Translations under genes and position numbers: made by a program
DNA from: Apricaphanius iberus
Taxonomy: Eukaryota > Chordata > Actinopteri > Cyprinodontiformes > Aphaniidae
Assembly: GCA_028564705.1 (NCBI GenBank)
Contig: JAPXFQ010002904.1
Span: 1,426,001-1,490,000, forward strand
Length of the DNA stretch: 64,000 nucleotides
Direction: 5' to 3'
Notes under the pieces: generated by a model
The model's input: the letters and a program-made list of their open reading frames with translations, nothing else
Database searches by the model: none
Told to the model about the DNA's origin: nothing
Part shown: piece by piece, positions 1 through 11,390 of the stretch
Layout: each line of letters begins with the position of its first letter
Numbering within the stretch: the first letter of the stretch is position 1

Positions 1-741
1 TGCAACCAAATCACTTCTGTATTTGAGGAGGGGAAAGAAGGATCTGAAACAACTACTACAAGGACAGTTGACAATTTGACTGTTTATGTAACTTCAAAAT
101 CAAGAACACATTTTACTTAACAAACATGGTTATTTGAAAAAAATATGTGGCCATAGTTTGATAGTTGGATGGAAGAGTTCTGAGCGGTCGGGACAAAGGT
201 ACGTGGCCGTGCTTGTTAGTAAAAGGACAGGTAATGATATCTGGCACAGTTGCACAGTGCACGCAAAACATGCTCATTTTCATTTCATCAGATGCCTCAA
301 GGAAACCTAATGTGCTTTATAGTAGTATAGTACTCCTGTGTAATACAGTGTATACCCTACTTACCAGTCTTACTGCAGCCTCACTCAAAGCCTCACTCAA
401 AGCAGAGGAAGAGAAACACTAAGCATGAGCATTGGTTAATTGTCATCATGTGACTAATGGCAGCCAGTTAAATGTATTTATCCAGATTGATATTAATAGT
501 TACATTTTATTGTTGAGGGTCACAGGCAAGCTTCCACATGCAAAAACTTTTTTTTAAATGACAACAGACAAAAGGGGCTGGTACCCATCAATGGCAATTC
601 CCATCAGTTTCCCGGCCAGATTAATGGATGCCTGCAGCTCCTCCAGAGTTACCATGGGCCTCTTGGCTGCTTCTATAAATAAATCTCTCCTTGTGTGGTC
701 TTTTTGTTTAGGTAAAAGCTCAGATCTTGGTAAGTTTCCAG
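1..741. other. AT-rich non-coding sequence, nothing recognised
   Basis: No exon-like frame, no RNA gene and no repeat that I recognise. The open frames here (for example 165-422) lack splice context or any family signature. Confidence 0.5.
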
Positions 742-832
742 TAGGGTTGGGCGATATGAGCGGTATATTGAGCATTTAACCTCGATAACGGAAAGTGGAC
801 GATGACAATGAACACATCAGCCCAGTCCTTTT
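742..832 (+). mobile_element. hAT-like transposon end (solo terminal fragment)
   Basis: Begins with tagggttgggcgatatgag, the terminal-repeat type of teleost hAT MITEs. It shares about 80 bases of similarity with 16511-16600: both contain 'tattgagcattt', 'acctcgataac' and 'gaacacatca'. No matching right end was found nearby. The following 900 bases (to about 1520) may belong to the same element, but I cannot show that. The terminal-repeat assignment is family recognition; the two-copy similarity is seen directly. Confidence 0.5.
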
Positions 833-835
833 CTT

Positions 836-2460
836 TTTAAAAAGAGTGTCCTTTTCTGTATTCAATGTCTGGTAGTGGCCAAATTTGCTTAATGTTCTTT
901 AAAATATTATGGCATCTTGCTATTGAATGGCTTCAAACAGCCTTGTAATTCAGTGTTTGATTCCCACTTCTTTCTGTATTTCTTAAGAGTCCAGCTTAAA
1001 CTCAGAGGTGATCGCACAGACCAGATGAGGTGAGGAGGTGACAGGGGTTGAGTGAAATCTGTGATTTTAGTGTGCATTGGTCTATTTTAGAAAATATTTT
1101 ACATCGGAGCGCAGGTGTTAATAGGCGGCAGCTTTAAGCAACAACACGGCAGGGTTACTATCTGCTCCACCTGAGCCGGACCTGTGAGGGCGGAGCTGTT
1201 GGGCTAGAAATGCTCTGATTCGGCAGCTGCTCTGTTGCTGCAGTAAATATACGTGCTCCACTTTAGAGTCTAAGTATCCAATAACACCATAAAAAGTCAC
1301 TTTATTTGTCGCTAGTCGCATTTTTCTGAAAATAAGAAGTCATTAGAGGAGTCTAAACTCTTGCTAAATAGAGCTACACATCATTTTCATTAGCAGCACT
1401 TCCCTGCTCTGGATGTCACATGACTGTGCCTTTGTCATTTGACTCAAGGACACAATCATTTCTTAAAGGGGCAGGAGCGCCGCTAAACTAAAACACATCT
1501 TTTCTTCTTTTTTTTTTACATACCAAATTTACCAGCGTGACCAAAATTACGTCAATCAATCAGTTTTGATTGATTAAACAGTTCCCTATAAGATGCTTAA
1601 CACATTCAATCTTTTGGTTTAAACTAACACTGCTTTAAACTTCTCCCCAGCTTCCTCTCTGAACCATCTGCTATCTACCTTGCTTATCATTGAAGTTCTC
1701 CAATAAATTCCTTACACCTCCAAGAACAGCTGAATTTCTGCTAAGTAAAAATCTTGCTCAGACGGACTCTTTTTACTGCTTTGATGACTCAGAGTAAAGA
1801 GGATTGAACATAGACCTATGAACATGCAGGCAACATTTGTCTGGCTTTTGTGTGTAAAAATGTTTAAATGTATAATTTTCCTTCCACATTTATGCACTAC
1901 AATTTGTTGGTCAGACATGTAATACATCATTCAGTCTTTGAGTGAATAACTGGCAAATTAAACACAGAATTAGCAAGAAAAAGTCTCTGACAAAAATGAA
2001 GAGATAAATTATTTATGGAAACTCTGGGTAGATCAGGCAGAAGACAGTCTGCAGTTTGGTATTAGCATTCACGTTGTTAATTTGTTAAAACTCCATTACA
2101 AATTACAACCTGAAACATGGAGGAAATATTAATCTATGATCAGGCCATCCAAATAAGCTTAGAACCCATGAATCTGCAACAACAAAAACAGCCGATCAAA
2201 GCAGTGTGAATCGATAATGTTGAATAGATGCTCCACAAGACTGTTAACACAAAAAGAAAAAAAATCATATAATCATGCAATCCCTAACCCATGTCAACAT
2301 AATTTGTTCAAGTTAATATGAAATATGTGAACACAATATACATGTGGTCACAGATATTAGTCTTTTTTTTTTTTACTTTTTTAAATTAATATACAACAAA
2401 CTTCACAATTATTGACACCACCAGAAATGATGTGTATAAATATTTTTAAATTAAATGACC
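836..2460. other. Non-coding, possibly transposon interior then unique AT-rich DNA
   Basis: Positions 1090-1520 are richer in GC than their surroundings and could be the interior of the hAT-like element at 742. I found no reading frame for a transposase. 1520-2460 is AT-rich with nothing identifiable. Confidence 0.35.
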
Positions 2461-2461
2461 T

Positions 2462-2640
2462 CCCTTACCATTCTTCTCACTGTATGTGGTGGCAAGATAA
2501 ACTTAGGGCTTCATCCCGCCCTGTCTGACACAGTTCCATTTGTCATATACTTTTTTTTTTTATTATTATTATTAGTCTCACTGTAGAAAGAGGCTGGCTG
2601 AGGTTGACCAATTGCCTCGTAGCCATTTCCTGACTTATGA
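2462..2640 (+). repeat. Dispersed repeat fragment, shared with 55510-55575
   Basis: The segment around 2478-2510 (ctcactgtatgtggtggcaa and following) is nearly identical to 55525-55555. Further on, 2621-2638 (atttcctgacttatgaag) recurs inverted at about 61758-61785. Recurrence at far positions on both strands marks a dispersed repeat; its class is not known to me. Confidence 0.4.
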
Positions 2641-3904
2641 AGAGTCGCAAATGCTTCCTGTTTATAATTATATTATAGATTCCTCATTTTTATATTTATT
2701 CTCAACAGAAACGGAGGTGCATGCATTACTAATAGGGTCTCTGACTCTGTTCATAATAAAGTAAAATAAAAAAAATCTCCATGTACATAAATTTTATAGG
2801 AATTGTTAAGTGTGTGAATAATCATGAGGCGAGTAATTGTGTTAAAAACACTCATTTATTTTTCATCTGCTAAATCAATCTACTCAAAGGTTGGATTCAC
2901 TGTGAGATTACATTATTATCAAAGCACATTTGCCAATAGATTTGTTGCTAACTGAGTTTTTAACAAAATCTTTAAAGAAGTAAGACAAGTTGACAGGACA
3001 CACAGAATATCATCAACAACCTCTCATTTAAACCAAATTATAATCTTTTCGTTTTCACAGTAAAACAGGTAGTCTTTTTAGTTTAGTTCTGAGTAATTGC
3101 TTTCAGGCTGCATTAAGCCCCCAGAGTCTGATCAGTGGTGAGGGACGTCTGTATGGCGTTGCAGAAACAAAACAAAGCACCTGACAGGGGTGTGCTGTTG
3201 AGTATAACAAATGCTGAATCAATATCTGACTTACATGAATAACATCTAGAGAATGATGTAAAGCTGCGACTCATTTTAAAAGCGTTATCTCAGTTTTTAA
3301 ATAGCACTCTAATAGGAAACAGAAACCATGACCTGAAGTCAAGAAGTAATTGTGTTAACTAATACATTTATACTCCTGACCTCTATATAACCTATAAATT
3401 AGTCTCTGACGTCAAGCTGTGGCTTTTGTTTTAACTGTATGAGATAAACCTTTCTGCCTTTGGCCAATAACCAAGTTGATATTTTTTATGAAATCTATGT
3501 AAGTAAAACTAGAAGCTCTTATTTGGGAGATGAAAGTAAGTAGACTCTCCAGCTATCATTTTTAGCTCGTTTAATGATGTGAATTGATCATTCCAAGATT
3601 ACATTAATACCAATATTTTTAGTGGCTGAAGAAACTGAAAGAAACACCCAGAAAAAGGAATCCATCAGAGCTTTTAGGCAGGTCAAAATACAGCATACAA
3701 AACTGTAGGGAATAAGTTACTTCAAAAGTTGAACGTCATTACCCAGATGTATTATGTAACATATTTACAACACCATGCAGTAATCAGCTGGGATGGAAAA
3801 CATCTCTCGATCCAAACTGGCTTACACACAGACATGCTTTCAATGTAAATATATTATACAAAACCTCTTGTCTTCTAATAAATAATCATTACTGACTAAG
3901 ACTG
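2641..3904. other. Unique AT-rich non-coding DNA
   Basis: Nothing supportable. On the minus strand near 3464-3480 a short frame reads LGYWPK, superficially like the RAMP CYWPN motif, but it lacks the flanking cysteines and ends quickly, so it is not annotated as an exon. Confidence 0.45.
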
Positions 3905-4006
3905 CCATGGACTGGGTGTACCCTGCCTTTTGCCTGTCTACCACTGTCACCGGCCCCCCACGACCCCCTGAGGATAAGCAGTATAGAAAATGGATGGATG
4001 AATGGC
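3905..4006 (+). mobile_element. SINE (family 1) 3' fragment
   Basis: Runs from 'atggactgggtgtaccctgcc' through 'cgaccccctgaggataagca' to a ggatggatgaatgg tail. It matches the 3' third of the complete copy at 14421-14800, including the 'ggataagc' block before the GGAT repeat tail. It is 5'-truncated, as is usual for retroposed copies. Confidence 0.75.
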
Positions 4007-4063
4007 TTACTAAGAAGAAGAATTTCAATGAAGATCTGTTCAAATCAGGCTTCAAAACTACAA

Positions 4064-4114
<51 letters not shown>
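4064..4114. repeat. Compound (CA)n-(TA)n microsatellite
   Basis: About 23 bases of alternating CA are followed by about 28 bases of TA. The TA run abuts the left end of a Tc1-like element at 4115, whose target is TA. The tract could therefore be an expansion of the target duplication or a pre-existing landing site. Confidence 0.95.
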
Positions 4115-4117
<3 letters not shown>

Positions 4118-4408
4118 TGTGGGAAATAATTATTTGATTTTGTAAGTTTGCCCAATGACACAGAAATGAAAGGTCTCAGAACAGTATCATTTTAATGGTA
4201 GGTTTATTTTAACAGTGAAAAAATAACTTTAAATAAAAGATAGAAACTGATTTGCGTTGAGTGAAATAACTATTTCAAACTTCTAAGAAAAAAAGACTAT
4301 ACTTATCGGCAAAACCCTTGTTTGCTTGCACAGAGGTCAAACGTTTCTTGTAATTGATGACAAATTTGCAAAATCAGCAAGGGATCAAATAATTATTTCC
4401 CCCACCAT
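4115..4408. mobile_element. Short non-autonomous Tc1/mariner-like element
   Basis: The left end (cagtgtgggaaataattatt) and right end (aataattatttcccccacc) are inverted copies, with TA flanks. The interior near 4290-4375 resembles the region just inside fish Tc1 terminal repeats. At about 294 bp there is no room for a transposase, so this is a deletion derivative. Confidence 0.75.
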
Positions 4409-4771
4409 TTATAATAAAATGCGCATTTAGAAACCACTTAAGTTTGACCAAATGGCTTTTCATCAAATGAAACAAAGAAAAGCAATAAAACATGTTACCA
4501 AACCTGGGTAAACCCAAAAAACTAAATTGCTTGGTTTGTGTCAATATATATGAGTTTGCATTTTATTGGATATATGTTCTACTCCTCTCATGCCTTGGTT
4601 CTTTCTAGAAAAAGAGATTTGATATTTTACCTACATGTATATGGGTAAACAAAATAATAATAAAAAGAAACATATAGGGATAGACCAATTTATGTGCTAT
4701 TTAAAGCTGTGTATGCTTCTCCCAAGCTGTGAACCCTGTTCTTTGAGGAGCCAAGTGCATAATGATTCTAA

Positions 4772-5437
4772 AGCCTAGTTTATGCTTCTCCGACCACAAA
4801 TTTGCACTGACGCAGACGTATTGACGGAGACGTTTTCTGCTTATAGTACCCCGCTCTTACACTCCATTCTCTATTGTTTTTTTAGCGTTGCTCGACCACA
4901 ACAGCAGGGGGTGCTAAGTTTTCATGGCGTCTCTGCCTACTATCACAGCGCCGTTTCCGTTTTTTTTCTAGGCTTGTGAACGTATTTCTTCCTGAAGGAG
5001 CAATGAACGACAGAAAGTACGTTTGGATTAAGCTGTAAAGCTTTTTACTAGAAATGTGGATTATAAAATACTCTAGAAACACATGGAAACCAAACACAGC
5101 AGCTGTTTTTTGTTGTTTTCCTACACCTCCTTGTGTTCAAAATTGCCAATGGAACAGATTAGATAAGTTATACTTTCAATATAAAGCATATAGTGGCCAA
5201 ACGCTGCATTAACTACAGATTACAGCGACTATAGAGCCCTGTTCTGGTGAAGCGATCTCTGGCTGTTACTGAAACTGACCAATCAGATGCATACGCTCTC
5301 CGTCTCCGAGACGGATAGTTAAAATTCAGGCCTCTGCTCCATGCGTCCTTGCGTGGGTGATTGAGAGCCCTTGCGCTGACGGATAATGGCGTTGCGTCAA
5401 TCCGTCTCTATCAAAACGCAGAAGCATAAACTAGGCT
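4772..5437 (+). mobile_element. MITE-like DNA transposon, copy 1
   Basis: Bounded by inverted ends agcctagtttatgcttct and agaagcataaactaggct. A second copy lies in the opposite orientation at 23096-23598. Both contain palindromic 'gtctccg/cggagac' blocks close to each end and a conserved middle ('gtggccaaacgctgcatt'). The flanks (taa, tga) allow a 3-bp TWA-type duplication as in PIF/Harbinger, but this is weak. No transposase frame is present. Confidence 0.75.
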
Positions 5438-6072
5438 TGAGTCCATGAAACCTAAGTGTTGCATGCAGTGTGACATGTGCAGAATAGTTGTTAGACCCAA
5501 CACAACACAATAATGTAACTGGGGAGCAGCCGCCCCTGTGGAGGCAGTTGGTATGAAGCCAGCAGGACAAGCTCCTAAATCCACGCTTGTGGATACAGTC
5601 CTACAGACACCATTCATATTCTAGTAGATTCTGAATGCCCTGTTGTGTTATTCAGAGTGAAGGCAGACTACGTTGTTCCAAATATTCAAAGCGGGCAATA
5701 AAAAGGTCTGGGCAACTCTGTTTTCCGATTTTTGGTGTTGAAAGAACTACGATTATCTTTCTGTTAGTACAGAGTACTCTTGCAGTAATATGTTGAAACA
5801 ATACTTGGTAAATTACAGTATAACCCTGTGTCTCACTTGTGTGTTTGACAAGATGCTGAGAACAGGCTGCATTTTTGCAGTGAGGCAACATCTTTCAAAA
5901 CTGTTCAGTGCAAAGTTTCCTCAAATGGCACAAAAAATATTAGATGAATAAATGACTTACTTCTGATTAATAATCACTGAGGTAAAGATGTTTTCTACTC
6001 TGTTTATTGAAAGTAGTTGAAATTGCAATCATTCATCCATTCTGTGTTTTATATTATCTATAAAGAGGAATA
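5438..6072. other. Unique non-coding DNA
   Basis: A minus-strand frame at 5652-5891 has no recognisable motif or splice context. Nothing else is identified. Confidence 0.4.
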
Positions 6073-6407
6073 CAATGACTGATCACTTTAAAAGCTATAC
6101 CAGGTCTATTGCATTTTAATCTAAATAGTGAATCAATGGCATCAACTTGAAGCATTTAGACATTTTGAAAAAAACTTGCTGAAGTTCAAACCCAGAATCT
6201 GGAAGTGGAAGACAGGGGATTTATGAGATATTGAGGATGGCATGGATGGTCTGAGTATTTCAGAAACTACTGCTCAAGTAATGGTCAAAAAAAGACAGAA
6301 TCTATGTATTGCACTGCAGTTGTATGCACAAAAAGGCCTTGATGTTGTCAAAGATGGAAGAACGCATCCCATTCCAGCAAGGTGTACCTAAATGAAGTGG
6401 TTTGTGT
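6073..6407 (+). mobile_element. Deletion derivative of a Tc1-like transposon
   Basis: The left end (around 6071-6100, 'gatcactttaaaagctatacc') and right end (6378-6407, 'caaggtgtacctaaatgaag') are degraded inverted repeats of the fish Tc1 family whose ends read 'cactttattaggtacacc'. Between them, 6178-6365 keeps the 5' start of the transposase gene ('ggtctgagtatttcagaaac'). The rest of the gene is gone. Family identity is from memory of the consensus. Confidence 0.7.
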
Positions 6408-6474
6408 ATATACGATTTCAGTCGTGCTATGAGGACGTCATTAAAGCTGCTTCCATACCTGTGTAGTGTTAGAC

Positions 6475-7146
6475 CAGTGATGCTGGTAACACGTTACTTA
6501 GTAGCGCGTTACTCCTAATATGACCACTTTTTCAGTAACGACTAATCTAACGCGTTATTTCCATACAGGTAATCAGATTCAAGCTACTTGTTTAAGTCAC
6601 TGTGCATTACTATTTTCGTAATTTTCTTGAGCAAAAGATAGATTTGTTACATGGTGGCAAAAGTATTAAGGAAACAATCAACAATAGCGGTAAATATGGT
6701 TCTACCTTCAACAACACTGTTGCCAAAACAGCTGATAATCTCTTTTGCGATCGCCATGTTTGTTTTTGCCTGAGTCTGAATTTCTGTACTCTGTAGGCCT
6801 ACTCTGCACCTAGTGGAACTCTCAAGTAGTATGTGCAGTGAGAGAGCAAGTGCGTCCCCAAGACACAGCTTATTCCTTCATAGTTGCTGTTGTCAACGTG
6901 AGGTTAAAAAGAAAGTATATTTTTTGCCTTGCTGTTAAAATGCACTTCCAATTAAGTGAGTATTGAAACTGGTTATTGTGTTTATGTTGAGGCTGTGGGG
7001 AGTGTTATTGCGAGCTGCTGAGAGGAACTAATAAAGTAACTGGTAATCTAACTTAGCTACTTTTAAAATAAAGTAATAAGTAAAGTAACTAGGTTACTTT
7101 TGGAAGGAGTAATCATTACTTTTTCAAAGGAACTGTGGCAACACTG
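6475..7146. mobile_element. Non-autonomous hAT element with degenerate 8-bp target duplication
   Basis: The left end is cagtgatgctggtaac and the right end is gtggcaacactg, which are imperfect inverted repeats. Subterminal 'cgcgttactcc' and 'gtaactaggttac' repeats are typical of this teleost family. The flanks are gttagac (6468-6474) and gttatgac (7147-7154), one base different in length, fitting the 8-bp duplication of hAT. The element is 672 bp. The frame at 6602-6796 inside it shows no transposase motif. Confidence 0.8.
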
Positions 7147-7154
7147 GTTATGAC

Positions 7155-8449
7155 GTTATGTGATCCAATGAACGACACAAATAAACCAACACATCTCTTT
7201 TCAGTGGTCTATTCGTTAGAGCAAGCCTAGACTAATTTTACACAGAGTGACTTTTTAGTTATCAGTGTTCATTACAAAGAGCCGCAACTCATTTGTAAAA
7301 CAGAAGCCCTGCAGGGGTCAGAGCTTTTTTAAGCAGGGCACCCTCCAGTCTGAGCCCCATCCTTCTCATCACTACTCCCTTCCTTTTAACTCCTATGGGG
7401 CTAAAATGTAAAAGTCCTGGCAAAGCAGTAGCATTCATGTCAATGATCAGGGAGCAAAAGCTAAGAGTCATGGGTTCAAATCCCAGCTGGTTTTGTTGTG
7501 TTTCTCTGGTTTTCATGCTCTTAGGTGTGAGAGAGTGTAAGTTGAAGATTGTGTTTGTGGTTGCTCTGCAATAACCAAGGTCAAACTATCCCTTTTAACA
7601 AAAAAATATTACATTGCTTTAAATACAAATTAGCACCCCATGAGAACATCATATTGGTCAACGCTTAATCTCTAATATGTCAGCTGTTTTGTCAGCTTTA
7701 TTTGATTATAATCAAATATGCAATCACATTTGTATCGTTTAGCCTCAACTTCACTATCTGTTTCTTAATACAGGAGAGGCAGGGGCCTTGGTCTGATAAT
7801 ACCTACCTCTCACTTATGCTGTAATAAAAGTCTAGTTCTTAAAAATGATTGGACTGCAAAATTCTACAAAATTCACTACAAAAATACTGAAAGATTTCAT
7901 GGATTAATGTGGTGAGTATTTTTCTAAGAATTTTACCCCCCACAAACAGACAATATTTTGACTTCAGTGCTTGTACTATTGTGTAATTACACCGTCTCAT
8001 TGCACACTGACTTAGCTTCTGGCTCTAAAATAGGAGTTTACAGGAATCAAACACAAGTGTGGGAGCCCAGAGGTTAAAGGACGGACTGATGTTTAAAAGC
8101 CGGATAAAAATAGAAAAAATGGGTGGCCATTGATCTTGAAAAACAGATCCAATTTTGGGAAGCAAGCCCCCAGCTGTTCAGCCACCCACACGCATCTAAC
8201 AAGCTGTAGGAGGCAAGGAGGGATTAGAGCCTCCCTGTCGTCAAACTTTCTCATAAAATGACACCATGCAGACTGACAACCCCTTGAGTAATGTGACTAA
8301 CAGAGCCCTCAAACAGGACAGCAGCTTTTAAAAGAAGAATGATAATGATAAAGAGCTATGAAGAGGTATTTGTTCTGTTGTAGCTTTCATGTCACACTAA
8401 AATGTTTTAAATCATCAAACGAATTTTGATGCAAGACAGAAATCCATCT
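7155..8449. other. Mostly unique non-coding DNA
   Basis: A tRNA B-box-like 'gggttcaaatcccagc' occurs at about 7471-7488 with no foldable tRNA around it; it may be a SINE scrap. On the minus strand a strong acceptor-like sequence (cctccttgcctcctacag) ends near 8205, but the frame after it does not resemble any RAMP tail. Confidence 0.4.
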
Positions 8450-8577
8450 ATCCAACCATTATCTTTTCCACTTATCCTCAAAGGGTCGCAGTGGGGCTGG
8501 TGACTATCTCCAGCGGTCAACTGGTGAGTCAGGTTACACTCTGGTCAGGTCACCAGTAAATCACAGGTACGACAGAA
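8450..8577 (-). mobile_element. SINE (family 1) 3' fragment
   Basis: Reads on the minus strand as the 3' part of the SINE at 14421-14800: the tail appears as 'atccatctatccaacca', followed by 'cttatcctcaaagggtcgca' and 'tggtgactatctccagc'. Old and diverged. Confidence 0.65.
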
Positions 8578-8694
8578 ATAATCTGGATACAAGCACAAGT
8601 TCAGGCTTTTGTAACCATTTCTAGACTGATGGATGACTTTGTTTTTTATCTGTTCCTATTTTATTTATTTTTTTGCACCAGTAATAGTAATGGT

Positions 8695-9387
8695 TATACA
8701 ACCAAAATGACAAGTTGCATAAAGACAGCATTGATCAGAGAAGCAGCAACAAGGCCCTTGAACTCTGAAGGAGCTGCAGAGAACATTTCACAAATCTGGC
8801 CTTTGGGGAGAAGTTGCAAGAAGAAAAGCCATTTTTGAAAGAAAGCTAGAAGTAGTCCTAAGTACAGTTTGAAAAAAGTCATGCAGGAAACACAGCAAGC
8901 ATATGCAAGAAGGTATTCTGGTCAGATAATACTAATCAAACATTTTTGCCTGCATAGAAAACACTAAATTCTGTGCAAAACTAATGCTGCACCCGCCATG
9001 GAACATGGTGGTGGAAGCATCATGCTGTGGACAGGCTTTGTCTTTGGGAAGAAGGAGAAAGCTGGTCAGAATTTTGATTTTATTTGATTTATGCCAGACA
9101 TGTCAAAATCATTTTGTAACGACACTGACACTAGTATGTAGTGGGTAGAGTTGATAGGAAGTCTGATGGAGCTAAATACAGAGCGTTCTTTTAAGAATAC
9201 CAGAATATCGGACCGAGGTTTTAAGAATATAGACTGAGATGGAGGTTCAGCCTGTTGCAACACAGCACAAAATCATGAAAACTATGTACCCCTTGACTCA
9301 CAATCATGCAGTATCACAACAAAATATGGTTGTAATTTAACATGTCCTTTTTTTAAAATCACTGATTTAATGCTTTACAAGGCACTG
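8695..9387 (+). pseudogene. Tc1-like transposase pseudogene with right transposon end
   Basis: Segments matching fish Tc1 transposase DNA occur in order: 'cacaaatctggcctttgggg', 'ggtggtggaagcatcatgct', and 'gatggagctaaatacagagc'. The element ends at 9381-9387 with ggcactg before TA. Many stops and deletions break the frame, and the DDE region is largely missing. The left end was not found; the SINE fragment at 8450 lies just upstream. Confidence 0.7.
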
Positions 9388-9389
9388 TA

Positions 9390-10030
9390 GAAAATCACAA
9401 ATACATTTTAACTTGAGGTAGAGTCCCTTTCCTCTGTTTCAGACAATCTTCATGATGAAAAATAAAAAGTGTAATTTAAATCAAAATAACATATTATTAT
9501 ATAATTGATTTTTAGAAATCCAAGTGAAAAAAACGCCACATAGACATTGTTGTACTGAAGTCTTCTGAGGAACAAAAAGTAGACTATGCAATTACTCCAT
9601 TTAATTTACTTTTGGAATATAAGAAACTAAGTTACACAGCTATAAATGGCTACAAAAGCGATTAAAACTCAAGTGATTATGTCTGTGTCTTAATTTAATT
9701 GTCGGCTACCTGTGAGACAAAGGAATGCATGACTATGCATAATGCATAAGGCATTTAAACTGATCTACTATATAGAAGACTTGGACTTTCTCCCTTGATT
9801 TGTGCATTATCATATGGTAAATAACCTCTGAAAGTGACCTGTTAGACATCAAAAGAAGGTATAATGACAGAGGGACAATGGCTGATGGTAAAATAAAATG
9901 CACTGTTAAATGCTTCAGAAGAATTGTGCCAAAGGTTATATTAGCATGAATGCAGGAGAGAGAAAGAGAGTAATAAAAATATTCTGTGTTATAAGTTGGG
10001 GGGGACGGCTGTTGCTAAAGCAACCAGATT
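9390..10030. other. Unique AT-rich non-coding DNA
   Basis: No coding, RNA or repeat signal that I can support. Confidence 0.45.
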
Positions 10031-10246
10031 TAAATGGACCGAATTTATTTTTCCGGTCATACAGACCACTCAGAGTGCTCTGCAGTGCAAACACATTCAC
10101 CCATTTTGATACGTAAATCAGCAGGCAAATTGGGGATAAGTGCCTTCTTCTGAGCAACATCGACACATGACAGGAGAAAGCTAAAATCAAGCTTTCAGCC
10201 TTTCAATTGCAAGACAACTTCACTACCACTGAACCACAGTCGCCCC
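10031..10246 (-). mobile_element. tRNA-derived SINE (family 2), copy 1
   Basis: Read on the minus strand it begins ggggcgactgtggttcagtg, a tRNA-like head with an A-box type TGGTTCAGTGG. A degraded B-box region follows, then 'aaggcacttatccccaattt', and it ends in 'gagtggtctgtatgacc' and 'tccattta'. The same body occurs at 46068-46269, also on the minus strand. The promoter is internal (RNA polymerase III type) by family knowledge. Confidence 0.7.
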
Positions 10247-10859
10247 ACTCATACTAGCAACTTGAAAATCTTGGACCAACCAGAATAGTGGACAAAAGTG
10301 AAATCTAATAGGAATATTTTTTTCTTTGACTATTAAATAGTCTTGTGTAAAATCTACAATAAACATTGATTCATCATGTTTTTTAAAGATATAAAAGAAA
10401 TTATCACAAAACCCTTTTGAAAAATCCAAACAATTGTGACAGTAATTTTTAAAGGTACCTGTGCCATCCTTTCCGGAAGCAGTATGTACCTTATATTTCA
10501 AATGAGAAACTTATACAGCAAGCCAATGAAAAATAAATGCCATAATTGATATTCAAATATGCATTTAGCAACATTACACCCAAAAATTACAGGAAGCAAA
10601 TGGAGAAAAAATATACAGATCAGTATGAAGTCAAATACGCATATTTTTTTAGCTCTGAAACAAACTAAAGACTGTTAGATACTTGACATCTTGATTTGAT
10701 TTAAAACATATCAGGGTTTGTGGTTGGACTATGATTTTTGAGATTCTTAGGACTAAATTAAGTTATGAAACACATGAACAACAACTTTGTGACAGATGTC
10801 ACATAGAAGGCCATTAGCTTGGCTTTCACGCTTCTAAAATTTTCAAGTGGAATGCCCCA
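10247..10859. other. Unique AT-rich non-coding DNA
   Basis: Nothing recognised; the minus-strand frame at 10223-10501 overlaps the SINE head and has no family signature. Confidence 0.4.
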
Positions 10860-11390
10860 GCATCTATCCATCCATCCATCCAAGCCAGAAGGGATATACA
10901 GTGTGAGGAGTCCTGATAGTGGGACATCCCTCGAAACTATCCAAAGGGAGGTACTTAGGAGGGATCCTGATCAGAAGCCTGAACAACCTCAGCTGTCTCC
11001 CTTGAATGCGGGGGAGCAGTAAATGTACTTAAAGCACGTATCAGATGACAGAGCTCTTCACCCTATCTTTAATGCTGATTCTGGTCGCCCTACGAGAGGA
11101 AGCTAACTTAAGCTTGTATCTGGGATCCAGTTCTTTTAGTTATGATTCATATCTTATGATGATAGGTGAGTGTCAGAGTGTAGACAGAAGGACCAGTAAA
11201 TTGAGACCCTGGCTTTTTGAACTAGCTTTTTCTTCATCATAACAGATCGTATCTATCTCTTGCTTTATCCAAGCAAGATTGTTGAAAATGCCTCCACTCA
11301 AGACAAAGACTTGCTCTTAACCGGCCAAGAGCTGTCCAACGTTTCTACAGATGAAAATCATGGCCACAGACATGAAGGACCAATTGGACT
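10860..11390 (-). mobile_element. LINE 3' end: reverse transcriptase C-terminal remnant
   Basis: On the minus strand this is a decayed copy of a common fish non-LTR retrotransposon. It reads from a region like 'gaccatggtctcaga' through 'gagatagggtgagaagctc' and 'aaccacctcaactgg' (antisense) to a terminal ggatggatggatagatg tail at 10860-10880. The protein would be the C-terminal third of ORF2, but indels break it. The GGAT-type tail matches that of SINE family 1. The family is recognised from memory; clade (L2/RTE-like) is uncertain. Confidence 0.65.

Noticed and set aside
554..779. Antisense-overlapping frames of 73 codons on both strands
   Set aside because: Mutual shadows with no family signature; the right part runs into a transposon end.
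3440..3490. Minus-strand frame reading QLGYWPKAERFI, reminiscent of the RAMP CYWPN motif, as the missing last exon
   Set aside because: No cysteines, no FTNCTE-like segment upstream, no acceptor in the required phase and a stop soon after.
7465..7490. tRNA gene suggested by gggttcaaatccc
   Set aside because: Only a B-box-like stretch; no A box, acceptor stem or cloverleaf could be formed around it.
8090..8205. Strong acceptor-like sequence on the minus strand as the start of the last ramp3 exon
   Set aside because: The frame required by the split codon has no conserved RAMP residues and no membrane helix.
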